NCBI GenBank assembly: GCA_018398765.1
Contig: JAHBMJ010004107.1
Span: forward strand, 37,124-68,227
From: Chromera velia
Taxonomy: Eukaryota > Sar > Chromeraceae
Length of the DNA: 31,104 bases
Reading direction: 5' to 3'
In this document: positions 1-10,533 of the stretch, piece by piece
How positions within the stretch are numbered: position 1 is the first letter of the stretch
Layout of the letters: every line of letters starts with the position of its first letter
Position numbers and translations under genes: made by a program
Notes under the pieces: model-generated
What the model was told of the DNA's origin: nothing
Databases searched by the model: none
The model's input: the letters and a program-made list of their open reading frames with translations, nothing else

Positions 1-374
1 AGCAAAAGTGAAGTGTACATCATAGGTTGAAGTGTATATTAATATCATACAATGGGAGAGATAAAAGAAATATATGCATGCCCGGAATGGGAAGAGAGGC
101 GTTGTTTCAAATGCATGGGCCCCTGCATGTGTCCTTCATGCTTCCTATCCATGTCTACATGATTCCTTTCTTTTGGAATTCTCCTTTCTGCCACGCACGT
201 CTGTATCCTCTGTGGAAGGCCAGATTCTAAAAATAGAAGGGGGAGGGCCCGAACGGAGCGTCATTTGTAGTTGTCCCCCGAGAACAACCCAAGCCCCTCC
301 CGTCACATCCTCAATAAGGCAGAAAGAGTTGAAGACAGGGCAAGACGCACAGAAACGCTGCGATTACCCAAAAG

Positions 375-521
375 GCTTATCTCTTCATACAGTGCTGACT
401 AAGTTGGTTAGCCCGCCGGCCAAAACGTATGTCCACAAGTTCGGTCACGATCTTGCCAGGCAACTTGGCACTTGCATATTTGATCGACTCCTCCTCCGCA
501 TTGACGAATCCAGCACTCCTC
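375..521 (-). other. Possible further exon: AGFVNAEEES segment
   Basis: An open minus-strand segment reads AGFVNAEEESIKYASAKLPG and then a VDIRFGRR-like stretch, ending at TAA near 377. The pattern (GFVN, alternating helix, IRFGRR) is faintly like the second half of an RRM. Entry after GAGGAG with one leading base would fit the phase left open by the exon at 1255-1300, but that acceptor lacks a pyrimidine tract. Another open stretch, 739-861, reads NVQLIKECTSFYQNNFF. Both are weak. Confidence 0.15.
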
Positions 522-896
522 GTGGATCAGCTTCCGCACCACACAGCTTGCAAGCCTGTCCCTGACAGAATCCCCAGCGGAACTGCACCGAGCGAAACAG
601 AGAAAAGGTCCCGGTCTCCTGCGACCTGCAAGATCAGCAACCATACCTGCAGCCGATAAATGCACAAAAAGCCTGCAGTGCATGCCCTTACAGACTCCAA
701 GAACAAAGAGAAACGTGCGCAGCCGCCGAGGAAAGTATTCAACCACCCATCCGCCAAGCCAAATCAACACAAACTGCCATGAAAAAAACAAAGAAATTGT
801 TCTGGTAGAATGACGTGCACTCCTTGATCAGTTGAACGTTACGTAGAGCTATCCATCCATCACCTACTTTTTGAGGGTCGTGGAACGTTCTGCCCA

Positions 897-1019
897 TCAC
901 GTATTTGCACTGTCACTCCACCCCACCGCAGCGGCTTGCAAACACACGCGTAACTCCATTTCATGTTTCACCTCAGGAATGCGTTTATTCACCAAAGCGT
1001 ACAACAAATTAGACAGATC
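897..1019 (-). other. Possible further exon: DLSNLLYAL segment
   Basis: An open minus-strand segment reads DLSNLLYALVNKRIPE and so on, ending at TGA 897-899. It looks coding and resembles the helical repeats (LSNLLYAL...) found in RAP/octotricopeptide organelle RNA-binding proteins of alveolates. That family link is only an impression. A possible donor (CCTGAG, then GTGAAA) lies inside it. I could not splice it in phase to exon 4 of the tentative gene upstream. Confidence 0.2.
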
Positions 1020-1254
1020 GACTCACTGTCAAGTATGCGGATTTGCAAAAGCACGTTTACAGAGGGAAACCACCAGACACAAAAAATGCCCAGGCAGTTC
1101 TGCGTAATGACCTGTGTGCAGTGGTACCGTCAAAGCGAACTCCAGATGGAAAGACACCCAGCAGCTCTCCATCCTCGCGGTGGTCCCGTTAGAAAGCGGG
1201 AACAGTTTTCGCCGTATCAGTTGAATTCCTAGGTTGAATTCTCAAAAGGTGCAC

Positions 1255-2308
1255 CTGCGTCCTAACAGCGAGTTTGTCGGGGCTATGCGGGTGTTCCGGC
1301 CTGCAGACAAGGCAATTCAGCAGACACACAGAGCAAAGACAAGCGGAACAAGACGAGCAAACCTCCGGGAAGAAAGACGCGCGCGGCCAGGGCTACTGTT
1401 TTAATGCGTCGCTCAGAGTGGAAGAGCAATGGAAACGTTTTTTTTTTCTTACAAGCCTCTGGCTTTGATTTCACAAGAGAAGAGATATTGTCCAACCACC
1501 TACGACCGCCTTCCTGGACGATAGAGAGGGAGCTGAATCTATGGCCAAGATCAAACAAGTTCAATCTTTTTCGTTCGACTGGGTTCTACGTGTCCAGAGC
1601 TGACGCTCGGAAAGGAATAATGAAGCCTGGAATAATAGACCTCGCACGGTCGAAGAATCTGATTACAAATCCACAGAAGCATGGAGCGGACGCAGCAACC
1701 TGGGTTGGCTCACGGCGCTTTCCGTAGGGGAGACTACTGTCCCCAGTCCTTCGGGAGGGCTTCCGGACAAGCGCCGGACCCTTGATATCCCGCCTTCCGG
1801 AAAACAGAACAGGCGATCAAGCCACAGCAGCCAGAAAAGGAGGGAGGGGGGGGCACAGCACGGGTTTGGAGTATGACATGCAGAGCAGCAGCAATGGAAC
1901 TCACCTTTGTAGATGCAGAACCAAGCTTGGGAACTGTTGCACAAGCTCAACTGTACGTGCGATTCAAGACTTAGTGACAAAGACAACAACAGGCGCTCAC
2001 TTCCAACCGTCATTTCTCTACCCAACCGAACCATTGGATCTTTGAAGTCCGGCTGCAAGTAAGAACCTGGATTAGGTCATTGGAGAGTTTTGAATCAGCT
2101 CATTCATCCGGTCGAACATGGTACGTCGAACTGTTGAAGCGGCGTATGGGTGTATAATGGTGTATATATGGAGAATTATGGAGATTGTACGGAAAAAAGG
2201 CCCCGGAAACTTAGCACCGGAAAGTTTGGGGGGCACTTAACTGTTGCTGTGTACTAAGAAGGGTGGCTTCGCGCTTTCCGGGGTCGTTCGCACGCTTGCG
2301 TGCGTCAT
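1255..2308 (-). CDS. Tentative split gene of unknown function, 5' exons
   Basis: I do not recognise this protein. Four minus-strand blocks join in phase. Exon 1 is 2255-2308 (ATG at 2308, starts MTHASVRTTPESAK; donor GTACAC). Exon 2 is 1905-2052 (acceptor TTACTTGCAG, starts PDFKDPMVRLGREMTV, donor GTGAGT). Exon 3 is 1453-1578 (acceptor ACCCAG, includes WLDNISSLVKSKPEA, donor GTAAGA). Exon 4 is 1255-1300 (acceptor TGTCTGCAG, donor GTGCAC). The phases match at every junction (0, 1, 1) and leave phase 2 at the end. The donors of exons 2 and 3 are near-consensus; exon 1 and exon 4 are the weakest. The 3' part is unresolved: short open segments on the same strand at 897-1019, 739-861 and 375-521 may be further exons. 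The gene diverges from the nucleotidyltransferase gene at 2622. It could be a degraded gene or chance frames. Confidence 0.35.
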
Positions 2309-2621
2309 CGTGCGTCAGATGCATTGCATGCCACATCTTGCCACATTGCCTCACAATATATTTATGCCTCACATCGTGCCTCTGATCGAAGTCTCAATGA
2401 CATTGAATGACTGGCCATGACTGGCCTCCATCCTCTTCTATGCACTTTTCCACCCAACGGTGCCTTTTCTAATATATCTCTCGCCAGTTCATCCATGTGG
2501 AGGCCTACGCATTGGTACTCTTGAGTGCTCGTCTTCACTCAGTCTGGTAGACACATCTTTGGAGGTGTTGCTACGTGTTGTTCTCGTCATTTCCCTGTGT
2601 AAAGTTCATTCGTTGATTACC
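2309..2621. promoter_or_regulatory. Intergenic region between two divergent start codons
   Basis: This stretch of about 310 bp lies between the tentative minus-strand ATG at 2308 and the plus-strand ATG at 2622, so it should hold both promoters if both starts are right. It contains no convincing TATA box or named motif. The plus ATG sits in good context (ACC before it, G after). Confidence 0.3.
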
Positions 2622-4559
2622 ATGGAGGAAGTTCTGAAAGAGCACGTGATCCAGAGACTCCCCGCTGACGAACAAAAATCCCTCTACCGGACCTGAGTGT
2701 CGCATTCAAGGGTCTGCGGCAAACGGCTTGAGACGGGCAGACACGCGAGAGAGGGAGGGCAGCGACGCTGACGCTCTTCTGTTTTTCACGAAAGAGATGA
2801 GAAGAGAGTTCTACTCTGACACTGAGCAAGCAGAGACAGAGAATGGGTGGAAAGTTGCAGCCATCACCAAACTCGAATCTGTGGCGGGAAGAAGGGGGTG
2901 GAAGACGGAGGCAGTGAAAGAAACAAAATGGCCTATCCTGACCTTGAAGAGAGATGGCGTGACATGGGACATCTCTTTTGTCGCTGTCTCAACCCTCAAG
3001 GAAGTCGATGAGTACGAAGAGGTGGTGGATGCAAGGAAGATTCGAGATCTTTCCTGTACGTCCGAACAGATCTTCCTCTTCCTCTTCAGTTTGGTTGACT
3101 GGGCGAAGGCATCGTCTTTGGCGAACGCGAAGAACCGCCAGATCGGAACACACGGGTGGATAGGAGTTGGCATTGCCTACCTTCAGGAGATCGGAGTTCT
3201 CCCGTCGAACCTGAACGGCCTCCTTGCCCTGATTGGTCAGTGCATGCCGTCACAAAATTAACCACTGTACCAGTGCATTTCCTGGCCCGTCGAATTTTCT
3301 GCTGCGTCTCTCTCGCTCTCTCTTTGTTTCTGTCTCCGACTGTGTACCTCTGCCGTTGCTTGAACTCCATCCGACACATTCACTACCTTTGAGTTTACAA
3401 ATTGTCGTTGACAAATGTCTGTTCACCTCTAGGTTCGCCTTTTCACAGGTCGCAAAGCTTTTCAATGTTTCGCAATCGTGCAGATGAAAACCCATCATCA
3501 ATTCTGCTTGCAGATGCTGAGAGAAAGGGGAAGAAAGCAAAAGTGGCTTCGGCCGAGGGAGAGGGGTCCACTAGAGAGTCCACCGTTGGAAGAGACGCTC
3601 GGTTGATTCAATCTGGTGACTCAAAAGCCTTAGGGGAAACCTGGAAGGTCCGAGAGGACAGACAAATACAGTGCCACGCAGTCACTGTGAGAGATGTAGA
3701 AGCGGGTGTTCAGAACTCTGACTCTGAATCAGATGTGCGTGACAGTGAGGCTGAGCCCTCTGCGCGAAAGCGAGACGCATCAGCGCTTGTGGAGAGTCCT
3801 CTTGACAAGCTCTGTGCCGACCTCTTCCCCCTCAGTCCCCTGAATGGAGGGGCACTTTCCCTTTCCGAGTACTCTTCGCCCATTAGCAAGTCCCTCGATC
3901 AAATTGTGAACGGCTTCCCAGACTGGCTCATTGAGGCTGCAAAGGCCAGCCTTGGTGCTTCCGTTCCTACTTCCGATCCGAAACCCAACAGTGCTGCCGC
4001 AATTCCACAGAGAAGGGCGGCCAGTTCCCCCCACCAGTCCTCCTCCTCTCAGAGAAATCCGAACAGAACAGATCCCATCAGAAGCTCTCGTCCGCTAGAG
4101 GGCCGCTTTGCAACATGCGTGCAGTGGGAGAAATCTGATCCAAAGAAAATTCCGCTCTCCCACTACATCCAACAAGATCGCAGCAAGGGGTTCCTGCGAC
4201 ACGCGGGGCTTGCAGTGCAGCCGCGGGTGGGGGTGATCGTGTCCATGACAGGGAGGGATGACTTCCTCCATCGACTAGGGGACCTGCACGCATTGGCAAA
4301 GAGGGTAATTGCTGAGAAACCCCAGAAGTGTTGGATTATGGAACAGACAACAGCCCCTCCATTCCCTCCCTTCCCCCCTCCCGACTTCTCCGCAAAGCCA
4401 GGTCGCCCTTTTGGATCTCCCCCAAGTGCGTCTTCGCAGAAACGTCAATGGAACGAGTCACCATCGGTGGGTGCGCCTGGCCCGTCCCGGTCCAGTGTCT
4501 CCCCCGGAAGCGCACAGCAGCCGTCACAGCGTCAAAGTCGATGGGACCAGCGCAAGTAA
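2622..4559 (+). CDS. Cid1/TUT-like terminal nucleotidyltransferase (non-canonical poly(A)/poly(U) polymerase)
   Basis: Predicted to add nucleotides to RNA 3' ends; terminal uridylyl- versus adenylyltransferase cannot be told from sequence. The active-site signature is complete: GSAANGL at 2710-2730, then SDAD (2761-2772) giving the two metal-binding Asp, then the third Asp in TWDISF (codon 2968-2970). The central-domain motif VDWAKASSLANAKNRQIG...GIAYLQ follows, as in Cid1/TUT enzymes. The intron is 3236-3432 (G^GTCAGT ... CTCTAG), and exon 2 (3433-4559) encodes a roughly 375-residue tail that is Ser/Pro/charged and ends in QRQSRWDQRK. I see no clear PAP-associated domain. Start: ATG 2622 (MEEVLKEHVIQRLPADEQ) is in frame 0 but the active site is in frame +1. 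Joining them needs a 52-bp intron (2646-2697, GTGATC...CTGAG), a one-base frameshift, or an assembly error in an A5 run. A polyadenylation-like AATAAA lies at 4664. Confidence 0.65.
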
Positions 4560-4663
4560 GGGGAAGGGGGGATCTCGTTACAGTTATGGGGGGAGAAATG
4601 TGTACAGCTAGTGAGACACTCTCCGGTACGTAACCATCATTATGGAGTCAGAATGACAATTGA

Positions 4664-4669
4664 AATAAA
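4664..4669 (+). terminator. Polyadenylation-signal-like AATAAA
   Basis: AATAAA lies 105 bases after the stop of the nucleotidyltransferase gene, in a locally AT-rich stretch. The position suits a 3' end. Whether this organism uses the canonical hexamer is not known from the window. Confidence 0.3.
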
Positions 4670-6180
4670 GTAAAATTGAAGGTGGTGTGTGCAGGCAGCG
4701 AGAAAAACATAAAACATAAGCAATTCATCACTGCCCTCTCCACCATCTTTTAGGGGTTGTTCTTTCACGCTTGTCTTTTCACTCCGCTGGGGCGTCAGAC
4801 GTTGTCAGTGTTTTGCGGGAGCGGGTGGGAGGTGAATTGACGGAGCACGTTTTCTAAGTCCTCGTTCTCCGTGAAGGGCTTCCCTACAACACGATTGAGT
4901 GGGAAACTGAGGGCAGGGGAGGTGGTGCTGACCCGTTGGTTCGAGGCTGGAGAGGGGGACAGAGAGAAGAGAGGTCAATGGAAGCGGGGAAGAGGAAGAG
5001 GGAGGTGGGTTGCCAATGGCGGGAAGAGGGCCCTTCCTGAAAAGCAAAGGGGGGCAATTTTCGACATAGTCGCCGTTTCTTCACGACTTTTAAAAAGCCA
5101 ATGTTCACAAAAGAAAGATTGCGCTGAAGACTAAAGATCGAGGCTTTCCGTATGCACGCCGAAAGAGTGAGCGCTGAGGAAGGCTATCAAGAAGGCCCAC
5201 TCATTCGAGTGTGAACAGCGGTACAGCGCATGACCTCCTTCCTGACCTGGAGGTCCTTCACTTGAATCATTTCCCTTTGAAGACGCCTAATGACTTGCCC
5301 AACGTTGAGCCTAACGACTGCATTATTGCTTTCCCAATAAAAAACGGGAGCTCATTCTGAATTTTTTCAGGATTTTCTGGGATTTTTTAGGGATTTTAGT
5401 TATAGAATTACGTGAACTGTGCCATTCAAAAATGAGAATCTAAAGGATTTTACTAAAATTTATTACTGAATTATTTGGAACTTTAAATCTAGCGCCGACT
5501 AGCAGAGTGTTGTAGGCTAGGATCTATGCTAGGATTTTAGTTAAAATCGTATGAATTTTCTAATTTCTAGGGCCCATGCACTTCCTCCGGCATCCGCCAT
5601 GGCATCTTGAGCCTCTTTGCCAGAAATTAGTTTATTATATAGTAATTTATTGTAAACTACAGTCAGGCTGCCTGACACCTAATCATGGGCCGATGGCGAT
5701 GGCGTGACATTGGCGTCTAAGGATGGCGTATTATGCCGCATATGATAATGATGATGATAAATTCCTCCAGAGTCCAGAGTCAATTGGGAACTATAATATA
5801 CTACAACAATCGAGCTAGATTCTGACGGTTATAACTTTATATTCATAATAATAATGTAATTTTATGTTTAAAGACTTGATTATAATTGGCTTATACTACT
5901 AATATATACTGCAATATAGGTCTGTAACCAGCATCGATCATGCAATATCAATTTCTTACCCATTGAATATTTTATATGCAGTTCAGAAGAAATTCACCTT
6001 CAAAAATTCCAAGGTCTTACATGTTTTAATCTGCATCATCTGCCGAACGCTAGACGCCTAGCATGGGCCGATAGCGATGGCGTATGATGATGTTGAATAA
6101 AATTCAATCCCCTGAGTCCCCTCTGACAAGAAAAAAATAGAAGATAGGATTACAGACGGAAATACGGAAAGAAAGACACG
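4670..6180. other. Non-coding spacer, AT-rich from about 5340
   Basis: No supported gene. From 4800 to 5130 the sequence is purine-rich with only short open frames. From about 5340 it is AT-rich and full of stops. Two diverged copies of a short motif (catgggccgat-g-cgatggcgt) sit at about 5685 and 6063. Confidence 0.5.
5685..6083 (+). repeat. Two diverged copies of a short dispersed repeat
   Basis: CATGGGCCGATGGCGATGGC occurs near 5685 and the same string with one change (GATAGCGATGGC) near 6063. Both are followed by ATGATGATG-like sequence and then by a Pro/Ser-poor AT tract (AATTCCTCCAGAGTC versus AATTCAATCCCCTGAGTC). This looks like two old copies of one repeat about 380 bp apart, possibly remnants of a small mobile element. 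Confidence 0.4.
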
Positions 6181-6199
6181 AGAGAGAAGGAGAAGACTT

Positions 6200-6249
<50 letters not shown>

Positions 6250-6302
6250 TCACTTTGATAAGCCATCTATTCTTTCTTTTATTTGGTCTACCTCTCTTGA
6301 GT

Positions 6303-6343
<41 letters not shown>

Positions 6344-6525
6344 CATAAAGACAGATAGGCAGGCAGGGAGGCAAGCAGACAGACAACATGACTTTTTGTT
6401 TCTTCATCTTTCTTTTCCTTTCAGGCACACAAAAGACAGACAGGGCATATAGGCTCTACCAGACAAAAAGAATGTATGACTTCTCTTGTTCCTTTTTTCT
6501 TTCTTTCCTTCTTTCCTTCTTTCCT

Positions 6526-6556
<31 letters not shown>

Positions 6557-6712
6557 CTTTCTCTCTCTCCCCCCCTCCCTCTCTCTCTCTCTCTCCGTTG
6601 TTTTATTCATTCATTCTGTTTCCTTTCGCTTCGACAGATCGGATCATTTTTTTTTTTTTCTCTTCCTTTCGCAGACAGACAGACGGACCGACAGACGGAC
6701 GGACAGACAGAA
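6200..6712. repeat. Microsatellite cluster
   Basis: Successive simple repeats: (GA)n at 6200-6240, (GACA)n at about 6307-6343, a (CTTT)n/(CT)n pyrimidine block at about 6491-6597, and mixed GACA/GACG at about 6670-6712. Open frames across them are low-complexity artefacts. Confidence 0.85.
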
Positions 6713-7067
6713 AGCGAGAAGCGGGGGTGAAAGAAGGGGGTGCGAGAAAGCGAAAAAGAAGTTCTACAGAAACGTTGAATGACTATTGAGGCAGAGAGAG
6801 ACGCAGAGACAGACACTCCCGGACATCCAGGAAGGAAGGGAGGACCCCTCCTCCTCTCTCACCTTCAGTGTCATTAGCCGAGCTGCCTGTATGTCTTCTC
6901 ATCCATTTGAAAGGAGAAGCAGTTTTGCTACTGCATGCTCTCATAAATGGAGTCGAGTCGGAGACGTACAATAAACATGAAATTGCGACACGTCTCCGTG
7001 GTCGCAATTTGCCTTCAGTGTCGAGAGTCGATGGGATAATAGTGGATTCCAATTTCATTCAACTCAC

Positions 7068-7922
7068 TTAAGCGCTTTTCCCAGGCAAATTGTCTATTTT
7101 GGGTCCGAATGCTGCGACAAAGATGATGGAGGAAATTCCCATCAAGATCCCAAACCGATTGCCGACCGCCCCCTTGCCTTCTGCAAATGGGATGAACAAG
7201 AAGAAAGTTCACACAAAAAAACGACGGTACGAATAAATCCATGCTCCATGCTTTGCAGACTTCACAATCACTGAGGACTATCGAGCCAGTGCCACAATGA
7301 TGCACGAATGAATTCAAATTTGATTATTTGGACCCCTCGCATACAGGCAGGCAGAAAGAACACCGGAGAAAAGACATCAGAGAGCGATCGAGCTACTCGA
7401 TCTCTGACCTGCAAAAGAACTCCACAGACTGCTGACAAGCGCCACGAATGCCGCACCGGCAGCCGGCTTGTTCAGCTTTCTGTGCCACCGTCTCGCTCCT
7501 TTGACCCACCCCATATACCCGGCATAGCCTGCCAGTGCGGCTAACAAATACACAAACGCACCCAAAGCACCCAGCCACGAGTGCCATGTGGTCAGATGCG
7601 GTTTGTTGCCGCTCTCCTTTGACAAGTAGATCGCCATAAGCCCAGTAGACGCACAGATGAGTGCAAAGGTCTGAGCGATTGCGTGTCTCTTTTCGGCCTC
7701 TTTCCTGCTGAAGAACGCTCCAGTTGCCGGGTTCTTCATCATGGGTGTTTTTGGGAATCTCATCAGAGCCGTCGAAAGAACCCCGAGAGATCCAAACAGC
7801 GTCATCGGCAGAGGGTGCAAAGAAAAGGGAATGATTGGCAGGGGGGTGACCACAAAGGCGCACACAACAAGCATGAAGCTCCCAACAGCCACAATAATAG
7901 GGCGGGCGCCGTCCGTCAGCAT
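7068..7922 (-). CDS. Cytochrome b561-domain membrane protein (CYB561D1/D2-like)
   Basis: Predicted six-helix, two-haem transmembrane electron carrier of the b561 family, moving electrons (typically from ascorbate) across a membrane. Exon 1 is 7409-7922 and exon 2 is 7068-7180. The intron 7181-7408 has donor G^GTCAGA and acceptor TTTGCAG, joining in phase 1 to give Glu. The product is 208 residues, the usual size for the short CYB561D class. All four haem-ligand histidines are visible: FSLHPLPM, KRHAIAQ, TTWHSWLG and RRWHRKLN. The helices run from PIIVAVGSFMLVV to the C-terminal ILMGISSIIFVAAFG, which exon 2 supplies. The start at 7922 (A at -3) places the first helix right after the N-terminus. 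An acceptor-like CACCTTCCCGACAG lies one base before this ATG, so an upstream intron is possible. Confidence 0.85.
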
Positions 7923-8039
7923 ACTGTCGGGAAGGTGACGCTGATCAAAAGATTCGCAAGCGGGTCTCTCAGGTTTGCAACCACAAACAGAAACGAATAC
8001 TCATACTCCGGAAGACAGTGATGGAGACGATCGGTAGAT

Positions 8040-8460
8040 GCGTAGTGTCGTAACGTTCGGCCCTCCTTTCGCAGGAGCTTTACGCGCAATTATGGGAGAG
8101 ACGACGCCTGTCAGTCTGAACAAGGAGACGGCAGACCAAAATACAAACGTCTACAAACAATGACACTCCCGATCCACCAAAAGGTCAGGCTGCCCCCGTT
8201 TGATTTGACCAAGCCTGGCGCACTGCCAGCTATGTTCAGCAGTTGCTGAGCTCATAGAAAGGCGAGATGCGAGTGAGCACGTTGAGAAGGCGGAAGGCGG
8301 ACTTGTGAAAATACGCTCGAGTGTGTAGACATGCACGTGCATAGACGGGGCGCAATTAATGCAGAGGGCGCAAAGGGGCGGCGGCGGGATGGGCGTGCGC
8401 CCCGCCGCGGTGCATGTTGCGAGCGCCGCGCCATCGTCGGAAGTGTTGCACGAATTTGCA
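8040..8460. other. 5' flank of the b561 gene with a GC-rich patch
   Basis: No supported gene. 8365-8445 is strongly GC- and CpG-rich, with GC-palindromic runs such as GCGCCCCGCCGCGG, and ends abruptly against AT-rich DNA at about 8460. It could be a promoter-proximal CpG patch for the minus-strand b561 gene, but nothing more specific is visible. Confidence 0.3.
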
Positions 8461-9309
8461 TGATCGGCGCATCAATTTATCTTTTTTTTTTCACTTGAGT
8501 CGTATTTGTCAAATTTAATCAATTATCATTCTGGAGAGTGTTCCTTTGCCAGTGCCGGGGCTATTGCTGCGGCGCAGGCACCGAGGGACACTGATGGTAA
8601 CTGATGGAGATTGGAAGTAAATGGAGCTAGAAATGGAGAACCTAAGTTTCGAAACTAAAGTTCTGGACTAAACCGAATGCATGATTAATTGATAAGCATA
8701 CAAAAAAAAAAATATCATTCTGGAATTTGGAAAATGTAAAAGGGGAATAGCACCCCAGAAATTGGGCCGGAATTTATTCTGTTTTTTAAAAAAATAAATT
8801 ATCATTTAAGACGTTTAACATTTAGTGTCAGCAAGAATACGTTTACCACCCTAGAGTTTAACGTTCCAGCCAGATCAGGTTAGACATCTTCTAACTATAT
8901 CTAACTAACTAACTCAATCTAACTAACTAACTCGATTTCTAGTTATTTGAGTCTAATAATCTCTAAAATCTAGTAGCGAGGAAGCTGCTAAAGACAGAGC
9001 CGTTTTTCAATATAGCGGTTATATTTCTAGTTATATTTGATCTAATTCAATCAAACGAACGGAGGTCTGATATATCTAGGCGCTTTCCTAGAAGCCGCAC
9101 ATCGGACATTCGGCATTGAAGCGGGAGGCCATTGCATTGCTCAGGCCAATTCTGTAGTTAATCCTAATCCTGAAGTTCTTAAGCTAGTTAAACTAACCTT
9201 AGTAACCTATTTTTTTTTTAATTTATTTATGATTATTTATGATAGAACTAGATAGAACTTGAATGCATTAATCAAATCTCATTCAAATCTATAAATCGAT
9301 CACCCATTT
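8460..9309. other. AT-rich spacer
   Basis: No supported gene. It contains TAAC/CTAACTAA tandem motifs at about 8895-8935, poly-T and poly-A runs, and many stops in all frames. Confidence 0.5.
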
Positions 9310-9325
9310 ATCAGTGGGTTAACTC
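9310..9325 (+). repeat. Left terminal inverted repeat (candidate)
   Basis: ATCAGTGGGTTAACTC, an exact 16-bp match in inverted orientation to 17700-17715. Similarity outside the 16 bp does not continue, which suits an element boundary. Confidence 0.45.
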
Positions 9326-9475
9326 AATAATCATTACGGCCCCATTATGATAATGACGTAATGATTATGGACATGACTCGCAGTGTTTCATAATGATTAT
9401 GACTGATTATCATAATGATCATAATAATTATGATTGATTATCATAATGACAATAATAATTATAGGTGATACAATA
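9326..9475. repeat. Left subterminal palindrome array
   Basis: Many variants of CATAATGATTATGA on either strand (for example around 9355, 9390, 9410 and 9435), so the DNA could fold into several hairpins. The same family of motifs fills 11517-11687 and 17583-17699. Confidence 0.5.
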
Positions 9476-9755
9476 AAAATGATCTGCATTTTAATCTAAT
9501 TTACTCAAAGAAGTAACACATATAAGATCACTAAAAGTTACTATAAGCTTGAACTTAATCATTATAGTGTTGAAGCAAAACATCAACACCATACTATGAA
9601 AATGCATCGATCCATCCCCGCAGAATTTTACGTCCTTCTCTTTCATATAGTAGATCAGGCATAATTCAAATGCGATCAGCCACTGACTCAATAGGGAAAA
9701 CAGCATATTCTATGAGCTGCACATACTTACACCACGGAATCAATTTTGTTCTGGG

Positions 9756-10469
9756 TCAAATAGTTGTTTCGTGTGGTGGCAGCATTGCCCACTGACAAAA
9801 AAAAACAAAGTAGGCGTCTAAATCAATCAGTTTACGCACTTCAGCACTGAGTGAGTGAATGCGTGCCCCCTGCCGAGCAGCAACTGTAAAGATCAGCCGA
9901 AGCCGCCCACCTACAACAGACTCTCCCCTCTGTACATATGGGAGAGACTTCAAAGACACACCCCGAAAACGAGTGCGAAGATCACACAAAACGTCATCAA
10001 AAACCGCTTGTGCGCAGTGCATTCCCCTGTGCCCACAAAACCATGCACGATACGTCATGGCCTGCTCTTTCATGTCATCTGACACCCCCCCTGCAATCTT
10101 AACTGGTTAAAAGAGACCACGAAGCATACACTTCCTCAATGTGCTCTTCTTTTGAATGATGCCGTATTGAAAAACACGGACAACACAATTTGAATCACTC
10201 TCTGCAGCGATATCCTTTCTTTTCTCTTCTCTCTCGTCCTCAGACCCTTCAAATCTCAAGAAAGTCAACATGAAAGATGCAAGCAGAGAAGAGAGTTGCT
10301 TTCCTCCGTTAATTGCATGCTCACTGGTGAGAGAAAGAGGCAGGGGAAGATCTCGAACCAAACCCAACACTTTCCTCCTCATTCTTTCTCGCAGCTCTTG
10401 CGACTGTTTCCATCGCTTTTCAATCTGTCTGAACAAAAAAACCTCTCGCAGCTGTTCGAGTAAATACAT
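9756..10469 (-). pseudogene. Broken ORF of unknown function inside the candidate transposon
   Basis: A minus-strand frame of about 237 codons is interrupted only by TAA at 10107-10109. The N-terminal half starts MYLLEQLREVFLFRQIEKRW and is helical and highly charged. The C-terminal half includes MKEQAMTYRAWFCGHRGM, a Cys/His-containing segment, and RLRLIFTVAARQGARIHS. The frame stays open upstream of the ATG to about 10612. I recognise no family. A degraded transposase or an accessory protein of the host element is possible. It diverges from the plus ORF at 10534. Confidence 0.4.
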
Positions 10470-10533
10470 GTGGTCACACAGCGATTTCTTACCTCCATGC
10501 TCTTTCAGAGAGATACAAGACAGAAACTTGTAT

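Noticed and set aside
1861-2045. Plus-strand open frame at 1782-2045
   Set aside because: Overlaps the better minus-strand exon 1905-2052, which has consensus splice sites on both sides.
2460-2696. Apparent nucleotidyltransferase signature (GGLRIGTLECSSSLSLVDTS) in frame 0
   Set aside because: The second catalytic Asp is missing, and the true signature GSAANGL...SDAD lies downstream in another frame with the rest of the domain.
6388-6789. Several overlapping open frames rich in Phe/Ser/Leu or Lys/Glu
   Set aside because: They translate CTTT/GAAA microsatellites.
6868-7071. 67-codon plus-strand frame starting MSLAELPVCLLIHLKGEAVL
   Set aside because: Lies in the presumed 3' UTR of the b561 gene on the other strand; no splice signals or family resemblance.
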